Origin: Brevibacterium atlanticum
GTDB taxonomy: Bacteria; Actinomycetota; Actinomycetes; Actinomycetales; Brevibacteriaceae
Length of the DNA stretch: 64,000 nt
NCBI RefSeq assembly: GCF_011617245.1
Contig: NZ_CP050152.1
Coordinates: 806,001-870,000, forward strand
Direction of reading: 5' to 3'
The notes under the pieces were generated by a model that saw nothing but the letters and a program-made list of their open reading frames with translations, was not told the DNA's origin and made no database searches. Made by a program: the position numbers and the translations under genes. Below are positions 34,652-42,580 of this stretch, piece by piece; within the stretch, counting starts at the first letter, position 1, and every line of letters starts with the position of its first letter.

Positions 34652-34657
34652 AGTATA
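34652..34657 (-). promoter_or_regulatory. -10 box TATACT, leaderless start of the GAF regulator gene
   Basis: On the minus strand TATACT is followed by 6 nt and ATG 34645, a perfect -10 consensus-like box. Confidence 0.65.
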
Positions 34658-34832
34658 GGTGCGGCCGGTCCGCCTGGCCATGGGGTGCGCTTCCTCGGCG
34701 CGGGGGAGCCGAACCACGACAGGAGTGCGGTCGTCGAACCACGCGTCCGCCGTGCAACTCGATGCAACTCTTTCGGTCCCTATGTCTGCGGCTTAGCGTG
34801 GACTCACTGAACTCAACGAGGAGGAATGAGAG

Positions 34833-36653
34833 ATGACCACGACGATCGAACGCCCGCAGCAGACGGCCGATGACATCGCCACGAAGTGGCTGGAGGACTT
34901 CGAATCCGCTCTGGCCAACCGTGACATCCCCGCCGCGGCCGGCCTGTTCGCCACCACCAGCTACTGGAGGGACCTCGTGTCCTTCACCTGGAACCTCAAG
35001 ACGGTGGAGAATCCCGACGGCGTCACCGATCTGCTCTCGCGCAACCTCGACCGCGTCTCACCGTCCGAATTCGAACTCTCCGAACCGGCGGCCACCGACA
35101 ACGGAGTCACCGAAGCCTGGTTCACATTCGCCACCTCGGTGGGGCGAGGCAAGGGACTCGTCCGCCTCATCGACGAGGATGGCACCAAAGCCTGGACTCT
35201 GCTCACTTCCCTGCAGGAGCTGACCGGGCACGAAGAGCCGCGCGGCCCCCGGAGGATCAAAGGAGCCGAGCACGGCGTGGACCCTGACCGCAAGAGCTGG
35301 TCGGAAAAGCTCGCCGAGGAGGACGCCGCCTGGGGTCACACCGCCGACCCGTACATCCTCGTCGTCGGCGGGGGACAGGGGGGAATCGCACTCGGCGCTC
35401 GCCTCCGGCAGCTCGGGGTCTCCTCCCTCGTCATCGACCGCTGGGATCGGCCCGGCGACCAATGGCGCTCACGGTACAAGTCCCTGTGCCTGCACGATCC
35501 GGTCTGGTACGACCACCTGCCGTATATGAAGTTCCCGGACAACTGGCCGGTGTTCGCGCCGAAGGACAAGATCGCGGACTGGCTCGAGTCCTACACGAAG
35601 GTGATGGAGATTCCGTATTGGTCGGCCACGAAAGCCACCTCGGCGAGCTATGACGAAGAGGCCGGCCGGTGGACGGTCGAGATCGACCGCGGCGGGGAGA
35701 AGCTCACGCTGCACCCGACGCATCTGGTGATGGCGACGGGGATGTCGGGCAAACCGAACATTCCCACGTTCCCCGGCGCCGACGTCTTCAAGGGCGAGCA
35801 GCAGCACTCTTCTCAGCACCCGGGACCGGATGCCTATGCGGGCAAGAAGGTCGTCGTCATCGGCAGCAACAACTCGGCCTTCGACATCTGCGGAGCGCTG
35901 TACGAACACGGAGCCGACGTCACGATGGTGCAGCGGTCGAGCACGCACATCGTCAAGAGCGATTCGCTCGTGGACATCGCGATGGGCGACCTCTACTCAG
36001 AACGTGCGTTGGAGAACGGAGTGACGACGGAGAAGGCCGATCTCATCTTCGCGTCGCTGCCGTACCGAATCATGCACGAATTCCAGATCCCGCTCTACGA
36101 CCAGATCCGGGAACGCGATAAGGACTTCTACGAGCGGATGGAGAAGGCGGGCTTCGACCTCGACTTCGGAGATGACGATTCGGGCCTGTTTCTCAAATAC
36201 CTGCGCCGAGGTTCGGGCTACTATATCGATGTCGGCTCGGCCGAGCTCGTCGCCGACGGCAGGGTCAAGCTCGTCAAGGGGCAGGTCGACCACCTCACCG
36301 AGGATGCTGTGGCGCTCGACGACGGAACCGAACTGCCCGCCGACCTCGTCGTCTACGCCACCGGCTACGGTTCGATGAATGGATGGGTCGCCGACCTCGT
36401 CGACCAGGAGACCGCGGACAAGGTCGGCAAATGCTGGGGCCTCGGCTCGGAGACGACGAAGGACCCGGGTCCGTGGGAGGGCGAGCAGCGCAACATGTGG
36501 AAGCCCACGCAACAGGAGAACCTGTGGTTCATGGGCGGCAACCTCCACCAGGCCAGGCACTACTCGCTCTACCTCGCTCTGCAGCTCAAAGCGCGTTATG
36601 AGGGGATCGACACTCCCGTCTACGGCCTGCAGGAGGTTCACCACCTGAGCTGA
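34833..36653 (+). CDS. FAD-dependent monooxygenase with N-terminal SnoaL-like domain
   Basis: 606 residues. Residues about 10-130 resemble an NTF2/SnoaL-like fold (IATKWLEDFESALANRDIPAAAGLFATTSYWRD). The rest is a flavin-containing or YUCCA-type monooxygenase: FAD motif VVGGGQGGIALGARLRQLG, NADPH motif VVIGSNNSAFDICGALYEHGADVTMVQRS, and the family end motif DLVVYATGYGSMNGWV. Such fusions oxidise ketones, amines or sulfides; the substrate is unknown. GAGGAGG lies upstream of ATG 34833. Divergent from the GAF regulator, which probably controls it, and near the zinc alcohol dehydrogenase. Confidence 0.9.
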   Translation: MTTTIERPQQTADDIATKWLEDFESALANRDIPAAAGLFATTSYWRDLVSFTWNLKTVENPDGVTDLLSRNLDRVSPSEFELSEPAATDNGVTEAWFTFATSVGRGKGLVRLIDEDGTKAWTLLTSLQELTGHEEPRGPRRIKGAEHGVDPDRKSWSEKLAEEDAAWGHTADPYILVVGGGQGGIALGARLRQLGVSSLVIDRWDRPGDQWRSRYKSLCLHDPVWYDHLPYMKFPDNWPVFAPKDKIADWLESYTKVMEIPYWSATKATSASYDEEAGRWTVEIDRGGEKLTLHPTHLVMATGMSGKPNIPTFPGADVFKGEQQHSSQHPGPDAYAGKKVVVIGSNNSAFDICGALYEHGADVTMVQRSSTHIVKSDSLVDIAMGDLYSERALENGVTTEKADLIFASLPYRIMHEFQIPLYDQIRERDKDFYERMEKAGFDLDFGDDDSGLFLKYLRRGSGYYIDVGSAELVADGRVKLVKGQVDHLTEDAVALDDGTELPADLVVYATGYGSMNGWVADLVDQETADKVGKCWGLGSETTKDPGPWEGEQRNMWKPTQQENLWFMGGNLHQARHYSLYLALQLKARYEGIDTPVYGLQEVHHLS

Positions 36654-36678
36654 ACTCGAGGTGGGCGGGTTGATTCCG

Positions 36679-36743
36679 GCGAGTTCCGGACGATCCGTGC
36701 GGGATGCCAGCGCCTATTCCCGCACGCATCGTCCGGAACTCGC
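36679..36743. repeat. Palindromic element, copy A (26-bp arms, 13-nt loop)
   Basis: The left arm 36679-36704 begins GCGAGTTCCGGACGATCCGT and the right arm 36718-36743 is its reverse complement at 25 of 26 positions. The loop is 13 nt. A second copy with the same arm sequence and the same loop length lies at 37839-37899, so the two bracket the DUF559-type gene. It could act as a terminator for the monooxygenase gene, or be a REP/MITE-like mobile palindrome. Confidence 0.85.
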
Positions 36744-36780
36744 TGTGTTTGGCGGTCTGATGCGCTCGAGCAGGGTACAT

Positions 36781-37737
36781 CTAAGGCTTGTGCGGATCGG
36801 GCAGCCCCAGATAGTGGCGGATCTTCGTCTCGAGCTGACGATAGTTCACGGTGCTCGTCACATGTAGGACGGTCCATCCCTCGGCGCGCAGTCCCTCATC
36901 ACGGTTGAGATCGCTCACACGCTGCCGCTTGGATTGGAAGTGGTGGGCACCTTCGTACTCCAAAGCGAGCTTGGCGTCCGGGTAGCCGAGGTCCGGTTCG
37001 ACCACACGCCCAATAATGTGGCAATGAACCTTCGGGTGAACCACAGGTTCTGGGAGGCCAACTTCGACGGCCCACAGTCGAAGGTCAGTCTCCGGTGGAG
37101 AGTCGACCGATTCGCGGACGCGGTCGAGGGCATCGACGAGCCGTCGTCGACCGCGGACGAACGGTCGATTGAGCACACAGCTGCGCAGCTCGTCGAGTCC
37201 GATCTGGGGCGGGCCGTGCCAGTTGCCGACGGCCGCATCGCCGAGTTTGACTAGATCGCGGTGAAGTAGGTCGCCGCCGAAGCCGATGAAGACATCTTCG
37301 GGGGAGATGATCGGTAGGCCGAACCATTGCCTGACCGACATCGACGCCGTGCGGTGGAGGGTGGCCTGGGCGAGTCGGATTCGGAAGTTCGGATTCGCGG
37401 TAGCGAGGTGGAGTTGTGGGGTGAGCCAATTCGACGGCAGCGGCCATCCATAGAGTCGAGCAGCCATCGCATGACAGGCCGCGATGCCCGGATAGAGGAG
37501 GAGTGCTGCTCGGAGTCTTTGTGCATCGAAGAGCCAATCCGCATCGGCCCAGATCGGAGTCGGGCGTCGGTCGAATCTCTCCTTGTCCATGCGCACGCCA
37601 GGGAGCACCTTCTCGTAGCGTGCGGAGTTGTAGACGCTGTGTCTGGTGATTCCTCGTGCGCCATGATCTCGGGTACGAAACACTTGCGCGAAGTCATGCA
37701 TCTGCCAGCGGGCACCATTGGACATAGGCATCAGCAT
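36781..37737 (-). CDS. DUF559 / PD-(D/E)XK nuclease-like protein with AbiEi-type N-terminus
   Basis: Up to 318 residues; the start is uncertain (ATG 37737 or the later MHDFAQVFRTRD). Residues about 15-60 (ITRHSVYNSARYEKVLPGVRM) look like the winged-helix seen in type IV toxin-antitoxin AbiEi proteins. The C-terminus has VVEPDLGYPDAKLALEYEGAHHF, fitting the Asp...Glu-x-(Glu/Gln/Lys) nuclease core of Vsr/DUF559 proteins, then LNRDEGLRAEGWTVLHV. Actinobacteria carry many such genes of unproven role. It is flanked on both sides by copies of one palindromic element, and its codon use is less GC-biased than its neighbours. Confidence 0.75.
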   Translation of the reverse strand: MLMPMSNGARWQMHDFAQVFRTRDHGARGITRHSVYNSARYEKVLPGVRMDKERFDRRPTPIWADADWLFDAQRLRAALLLYPGIAACHAMAARLYGWPLPSNWLTPQLHLATANPNFRIRLAQATLHRTASMSVRQWFGLPIISPEDVFIGFGGDLLHRDLVKLGDAAVGNWHGPPQIGLDELRSCVLNRPFVRGRRRLVDALDRVRESVDSPPETDLRLWAVEVGLPEPVVHPKVHCHIIGRVVEPDLGYPDAKLALEYEGAHHFQSKRQRVSDLNRDEGLRAEGWTVLHVTSTVNYRQLETKIRHYLGLPDPHKP

Positions 37738-37838
37738 CGTTCATTCGGCGGGAGAACTGAACGGTGAGATTTGACCCTGTGGATGAAGTTTCGCTATCCA
37801 CAGGCTGTCGCGCTTGAGTCGATAGGAAATCGCCAACC

Positions 37839-37899
37839 GAGTTCAGGACGATGAGTGCGGGATTCGGCGCAGGTTTCCCGCACGGATCGTCCGGAACTC
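37839..37899. repeat. Palindromic element, copy B (24-bp arms, 13-nt loop)
   Basis: The left arm 37839-37862 (GAGTTCAGGACGATGAGTGC, then GGGA) pairs with the right arm 37876-37899 at 21 of 24 positions. The right arm is nearly identical to the arms of copy A, and the loop is again 13 nt though its sequence differs. It lies between the DUF559-type gene and the TetR gene. Confidence 0.85.
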
Positions 37900-37941
37900 A
37901 ACCCTCGGGAAGTGTGAGAGCCCGACGAAGGGGATCTCTAC

Positions 37942-38463
37942 TCACAGTCCCAGGCGCGTGAGAATCCGCTTCACATGCTCAAGCGCCTCGTCCTGCGAGA
38001 GCCCGAAGTTCTGATTGAAGTACATGCCGTCGCCGATGAGTTGGATCGTCATCGCCAGATCCGCATCGCCGAGGTGGTCGTTGAGCGTGTTGAACCAGGC
38101 CTCACGTGTGCGCCGCAGCGTCGCCTTCGCATCCTCGTTCTCCAAGGCCAGGCATCCGGCGGCGATGAGGCTGCGGTCGAGGGGAGTGCCGACCTCCGCC
38201 GAGGTTTCGAGATAGTAGTAGTGGAGACGATCGCCGGCGGCTTTCATCTCCTCGACATCCTCTGCGACGAGGCGGTCGAGCCTCTCGAGGCTGCCCTTGA
38301 TGAGTTCCGCCTTCGACCCGAAGTGATAGAGCAGTCCGCCCTTGGAGACTCCCGCCTTCGCGGCCACCGCGTCGAGCGTCGTTCCCGACGTGCCGTGGTC
38401 GTCGAGGAGGGTGTCGAAAGCGTCGAGCAGCTTCTCACGGGTCTCGGTCGGATTGCGTGCCAT
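37942..38463 (-). CDS. TetR-family repressor of the adjacent MFS exporter
   Basis: About 173 residues from ATG 38463, which has TAGGCT seven bases upstream (leaderless). HTH: TLDAVAAKAGVSKGGLLYHFGSKAELIKGSLERLD; the GGLLYHFGSK form is typical of TetR_C_6-like repressors of drug exporters. It is divergent from the exporter gene at 38605, with a perfect palindrome at 38578 covering the exporter's promoter. Confidence 0.9.
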   Translation of the reverse strand: MARNPTETREKLLDAFDTLLDDHGTSGTTLDAVAAKAGVSKGGLLYHFGSKAELIKGSLERLDRLVAEDVEEMKAAGDRLHYYYLETSAEVGTPLDRSLIAAGCLALENEDAKATLRRTREAWFNTLNDHLGDADLAMTIQLIGDGMYFNQNFGLSQDEALEHVKRILTRLGL

Positions 38464-38470
38464 GCTCACG

Positions 38471-38476
38471 AGCCTA
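38471..38476 (-). promoter_or_regulatory. -10 box TAGGCT, leaderless start of the TetR gene
   Basis: On the minus strand TAGGCT is followed by 7 nt and ATG 38463. Confidence 0.6.
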
Positions 38477-38577
38477 GTCGATATGCGAACACGGGATCCT
38501 CGGTGCGTCGGTTCGGCGGTGCCGTCTGCGCACTGCCTGCGCGTTCCACTCAGAGCGGCGCCACCACTTTTCAACTA

Positions 38578-38596
38578 TACCGTCCAGACGGTACAG
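38578..38596 (+). promoter_or_regulatory. TetR operator overlapping the exporter's -10 box
   Basis: TACCGTC-CA-GACGGTA (38578-38593) is a perfect palindrome. Its last three bases are the first three of TACAGT (38591-38596), a -10 box 8 nt before ATG 38605. Repressor binding would block the promoter directly, and the mRNA would be leaderless or nearly so. Confidence 0.75.
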
Positions 38597-38604
38597 TAGA
38601 GTCC

Positions 38605-40140
38605 ATGACGACGACACTCACTCCACAGCTGCGCGCTGGCCGGCGCGAATGGGCCGGCCTGGCTGTGCTCATGATCCCTGTGCTGCTGATCTCCATCGAC
38701 AACACGGTGCTCGGGTTCGCCATTCCCGCTATCAGTACCGGGCTGCACCCAACCGGGGTGCAGCTGCTGTGGATCGTCGATATCTACCCGCTCATGCTCG
38801 CCGGTCTGTTGGTGGCGATGGGCAGCCTCGGTGATCGTGTCGGCCGTCGGAAGCTGCTCATCATCGGATCTGCCGGATTCGGAGCGGCCTCACTGCTCGC
38901 TGCGTTCTCGACGTCGGCCGAGATGCTCATTCTCGCCCGCGCCCTGCTCGGTCTCTTCGGCGCCACACTCATGCCTTCGACGCTGTCGCTGATCCGCAAT
39001 ATCTTCTTCCACGACAAGGACCGCCGGATCGCGATCGCCACCTGGGCTGCGATGTTCTCCGGTGGTGCCGCGCTCGGCCCGATCCTCGGCGGCATCCTGC
39101 TCGAGCACTTCCACTGGAGCTCGGTATTCTTCATCAACCTGCCGCTGATCGCCCTCTTCATTCCGGCCGCGGCACTGCTTCTGCCCGAATCGCGCGACCC
39201 CGACCCTGGTCGTTTCGACCTGTTCTCCATCGTGCTGTCGATGCTCGCCCTCGCCCCACTCGTCTACGCGATCAAACACGCGATGTCCGCAGGCATCGAC
39301 CTCCTCTTCTGGGCCAGCCTGTCCGTGGCGATCGTCGCCGGAGCGAGCTTCGTGCTCCGCCAGCTGGCCACGCCGAATCCGATGCTCGACGTCAGACTCT
39401 TCACCAACCGAGTCTTCACCTCGGCGGTGGCCTCGAACCTGCTGAGCGTCATGGGGTTGGCCGGATTCCTCTACTTCGGCACCCAGCTGCTTCAGCTCGT
39501 GCTCGGCCTCTCACCGGTCGAGGCGGCTTTCGTACTCATCCCGGGGCTGGCCACCTCGATCGCGGCCGGCTACCTCGCCGTGCCGATCGTCGCGCGTTTC
39601 GAGCCGCGGGTCGTCGTGCCGTGCGCGCTGGCACTCAATGCGATCGGGATGGGCATCGTCGCCTTCGTGCCCGAACATTCGGTGGCAGGCATGCTGCTGG
39701 CCTTCCTCATCCTCGGCATCGGTCTCGGCGCGGCCGAGGTCATCACGAACGACCTCATCCTCGCCGCAGTGCCGGCGCACAAAGCGGGTGCCGCCTCGGC
39801 GATATCGGAGACCGCCTACGAATTCGGGTCGGTGCTCGGCACCACCGTCCTCGGGGGACTGTCGACCTTCGTCTACGGATCCGCGCTGCAGTCGGCGATC
39901 GGGGACCGAGCAAGCAGTTCGGAGTTCGATACGCTCGGCTCCGCCCTCGAGCACGCTGAAAGGATGACCGCGATCGCAGGGGAGCGGATCACCGAGGCGG
40001 CTGTGAACGCCTTCGACCTCGGCGTGCAGTGGGCCGCAGGTGCCGCTGTCGTCCTCGTCCTCATCGCCGCGGTGCTCACGAGCTTCGGGCTCAAGGGAGC
40101 GGATCGCCTTATGCCCGGCAGCGCCGGCCAGGACGCATAG
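38605..40140 (+). CDS. MFS multidrug exporter, DHA2 (SmvA/QacA-like) type
   Basis: About 511 residues from ATG 38605. About 14 membrane helices. The first is VLMIPVLLISIDNTVLGFAIPAIS, with the Asp of motif D1, followed by LLVAMGSLGDRVGRRKLLIIG (motif A). Motif C lies in AMFSGGAALGPILGGILLEHFHWSSVFFINLP. This pattern matches quaternary-ammonium exporters of the SmvA/QacA group. It is controlled by the divergent TetR repressor through the operator that overlaps its -10 box. A hairpin-rich gap follows. Confidence 0.92.
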   Translation: MTTTLTPQLRAGRREWAGLAVLMIPVLLISIDNTVLGFAIPAISTGLHPTGVQLLWIVDIYPLMLAGLLVAMGSLGDRVGRRKLLIIGSAGFGAASLLAAFSTSAEMLILARALLGLFGATLMPSTLSLIRNIFFHDKDRRIAIATWAAMFSGGAALGPILGGILLEHFHWSSVFFINLPLIALFIPAAALLLPESRDPDPGRFDLFSIVLSMLALAPLVYAIKHAMSAGIDLLFWASLSVAIVAGASFVLRQLATPNPMLDVRLFTNRVFTSAVASNLLSVMGLAGFLYFGTQLLQLVLGLSPVEAAFVLIPGLATSIAAGYLAVPIVARFEPRVVVPCALALNAIGMGIVAFVPEHSVAGMLLAFLILGIGLGAAEVITNDLILAAVPAHKAGAASAISETAYEFGSVLGTTVLGGLSTFVYGSALQSAIGDRASSSEFDTLGSALEHAERMTAIAGERITEAAVNAFDLGVQWAAGAAVVLVLIAAVLTSFGLKGADRLMPGSAGQDA

Positions 40141-40184
40141 GCGGCGACGGGTGACCTTCGGCACCCGGCGGCCGGGGCCGGCGT

Positions 40185-40255
40185 CCTCGTTCAAGACGGC
40201 GCTCTTCTGTCGAACCGTGCACCTATCGACGGTTGTCGCTGCCGCTTGAACGAGG
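40185..40255 (+). terminator. Long stem-loop after the MFS gene
   Basis: CCTCGTTCAAG pairs perfectly with CTTGAACGAGG across 49 nt; the loop has an inner AACCGT/ACGGTT stem. It lies about 45 bp after the exporter stop. Confidence 0.55.
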
Positions 40256-40294
40256 CGGGGAGGGTGCGCTCAGCCAGCTGCCGCAGGTATGACG

Positions 40295-40329
40295 AAGGCG
40301 GCCGACCCCATGATGGGATCGGCCGCCTT
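40295..40329 (-). terminator. Terminator of the leftward tct operon
   Basis: AAGGCGGCCGA / TCGGCCGCCTT, perfect 11-bp stem with a 13-nt partly paired loop, 28 bp past the TctA stop codon. Confidence 0.7.
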
Positions 40330-40356
40330 CTGCGCTGTGGCTCAGCCCTGCGAGAC

Positions 40357-41904
40357 TCAGCTCTGTGACGAAGTCGCCGAAGCGGGGGCCTTCTGCGCCG
40401 CGACCTTCTGCCGCCGGCGCGCCAGTACCCGGCCGACGCCGGTGTAGATGAGCGCAGCGATGAGGACGACGTAGATGACGACCGTGATCGGCGAGGACAC
40501 GAGTGTCGACGCATGACCGCCGGAGGCCAGCAGGGCGTCGCGCAGACTCGACTCGGCGAGCGGTCCGAGCACCATGCCGATCATCAGCGGGGCCAGCGGC
40601 ACACCGTAGCGCTTGAGCACGAAGCTGATGATGCCGATGGCCAGTAGGATCAGCAGCTCGAACGTCGACGACGAGGTCGCATAGATGCCCAGGCCGCAGA
40701 AGACCGCGATGCCGCCGTAGAGGTACGGGTCCGGGATCTTCAGCAGCTTCGCCCACAGGGGAGCGAACGGCAGGTTGATGATGAGCAGCACGATCATCGC
40801 GACGAAGAAGCTGGCCAGCAGGCCCCAGACGAGCTCGGGCGAGCGGTCGAAGAGCAGCGGGCCGGGTTGGATGCCGTACTGACGGAACGCCGCGAGCATG
40901 ATCGCCGCCGTCGCCGAGATCGGCAGACCCAGAGCCAACAGCGCACCCATGGCGATGCCCGTCGTCGCCGAACCGGCAGCCTCGGGGCCGGCCAGACCGC
41001 GGATCGCACCCTTGCCGAACTGCGGATCCTTCCGGCGGGAGTCGAGCTTGCGCTCGAGACCATAGGCCATGAACGTCGGCACATCGGCACCGCCGACGGG
41101 GATGACACCGAAGGGCAGACCGATCGCGGTGCCGCGCAGCCACGCCGGCAGCGCCTCGCCGACCTCTTTGCGGGAGAGGAACGGGCGCCCCGATGAATTG
41201 ATCGTGTTGTCCTTCGCCTCACGGCGGATCCGGGAGGCGATGAAGAACACCTCTCCGAGGGCCAGCACACCCACGGTCACCGTGACCAGAGAGACACCGT
41301 CGAAGAGCTCGGGAACGCCGAAGGTGAAGCGCTCCGTACCCGAGACCGAGTCGATGCCGATGACGGTGAAGCCGATGCCCAGAACCAGTGCCATGAGACC
41401 CTTGAGCACAGAGTCGGCGACCACCGAGGAGGTGGCGACGAAGGCGAAGAGCGCAAGGGCGAAGAACTCGGCCGGGCCGAAGCTCGTCGACAGATCCGCC
41501 AGCGCTGGAGCGACGAAGACGACGAGGCAGCAGGAGATGAACCCGCCGATGAAGGCGCCGATCGCGGCCGTGGCGAGTGCCTGCGGTGCTCGGCCCGCCT
41601 TGGCCATCTTGTGGCCTTCGAAGGTCGACGCGATCGCCGAGGCCTGACCCGGAGTGTTCATGAGGATGGCCATCGTCGAGTCGCCGAAGAGACCACCGAA
41701 GTAGACACCGGCGAACATGATGAACGCACCCGTGGGGTCGAGCGCGAAGGTCATCGGCAGCAGCAGCGCCACCGCCATCGACGATCCGAGACCCGGCAGC
41801 ACGCCTACGGCGGTACCGAGGAAGCAGCCGACGAGCACCCACAGCAGGTTCATCGGAGTCAGGGCGTGTGAGAAGCCCTCGAAGAGGGACATGAGAGCGT
41901 CCAT
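40357..41904 (-). CDS. tctA: Tripartite tricarboxylate transporter, large membrane subunit TctA
   Basis: 515 residues with about 12 membrane helices. NLLWVLVGCFLGTAVGVLPGLGSSMAVALLLPMTFAL is the TctA signature, repeated inverted near residue 260-350 (PFGVIPVGGADVPTFMAYGLERKL, with the GIPGSA-like region replaced by GLAGPEAAGSATTGIAMGALLALGLPISATAAIML). It forms the channel that imports a carboxylate captured by TctC using an ion gradient. It starts one base after the TctB stop. The short cytosolic C-tail is Lys/Arg/Ala-rich. Confidence 0.95.
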   Translation of the reverse strand: MDALMSLFEGFSHALTPMNLLWVLVGCFLGTAVGVLPGLGSSMAVALLLPMTFALDPTGAFIMFAGVYFGGLFGDSTMAILMNTPGQASAIASTFEGHKMAKAGRAPQALATAAIGAFIGGFISCCLVVFVAPALADLSTSFGPAEFFALALFAFVATSSVVADSVLKGLMALVLGIGFTVIGIDSVSGTERFTFGVPELFDGVSLVTVTVGVLALGEVFFIASRIRREAKDNTINSSGRPFLSRKEVGEALPAWLRGTAIGLPFGVIPVGGADVPTFMAYGLERKLDSRRKDPQFGKGAIRGLAGPEAAGSATTGIAMGALLALGLPISATAAIMLAAFRQYGIQPGPLLFDRSPELVWGLLASFFVAMIVLLIINLPFAPLWAKLLKIPDPYLYGGIAVFCGLGIYATSSSTFELLILLAIGIISFVLKRYGVPLAPLMIGMVLGPLAESSLRDALLASGGHASTLVSSPITVVIYVVLIAALIYTGVGRVLARRRQKVAAQKAPASATSSQS

Positions 41905-41905
41905 A

Positions 41906-42580
41906 TCAGAACCCGCCTCCCAGAATTCCCGAAGGAAGGTTGAGCCCCAGCAGCACCGAGAAGGCGATGTAGACCAGGGACGAGAACGTCAGTGCCAGCG
42001 TGAGGTCGAACAGGGGCTTCTTCGAGCCCATCGACCGGGCTACACACCAGAACAGGAGCGCGGCGGCGATGATCCAGCCGGCGAATTCGAGTATGAGGGC
42101 GAAGGCTGCGAAACCGCCGGCGCCCCAGGCCAGGGATACGAAGTCTGAGTGCGTGCGGTGCTTCGCATCGGCTGCCCGCGCCGCGGCCAGCGCCCGTCGG
42201 TCATCCTCGGATTCGTCCTCCTCATGCGGGGACAGGCGAGAGGCCGCCACCGCCGAGGTGACCGGAGTCGAGAACGCCGTGTCCTCTTCGGCCTCAGCCG
42301 GTACATCGTCGGCGACGTCGACCGGTTCGGGGTTGCGGATATACGCGATGACCAACAGGACCGTGAGCACGTAGCCTGCGATCATGATGATCATCGGGAA
42401 GAACTGCGGCCCCGGTTTATCGGCATCCTCGGCGACCTCCATGGTCAGCAGCCCGACGAGCAGATAGGTCGAGAACGCGCCCATGATGAGCGGAACGAGC
42501 AGTCCCGACCGGCCCTGCCACCAGGTCCCTGCGCCGAGGTGGCCCGTCCTGGCCGTGTTCGTCTTCGTCTGCGTGCTCAC
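41906..42580 (-). CDS. tctB: Tripartite tricarboxylate transporter, small membrane subunit TctB
   Basis: About 224 residues from GTG 42580, whose codon overlaps the TctC stop (GTGA). Four membrane helices as expected (LLVPLIMGAFSTYLLVGLLTM; FFPMIIMIAGYVLTVLLVIAYI; then two near the C-terminus). The loop between helices 2 and 3 is long and strongly acidic (EAEEDTAFS, later PHEEDESEDDRR), longer than I expect for TctB. Middle gene of the C-B-A operon. Confidence 0.92.
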   Translation of the reverse strand: MSTQTKTNTARTGHLGAGTWWQGRSGLLVPLIMGAFSTYLLVGLLTMEVAEDADKPGPQFFPMIIMIAGYVLTVLLVIAYIRNPEPVDVADDVPAEAEEDTAFSTPVTSAVAASRLSPHEEDESEDDRRALAAARAADAKHRTHSDFVSLAWGAGGFAAFALILEFAGWIIAAALLFWCVARSMGSKKPLFDLTLALTFSSLVYIAFSVLLGLNLPSGILGGGF

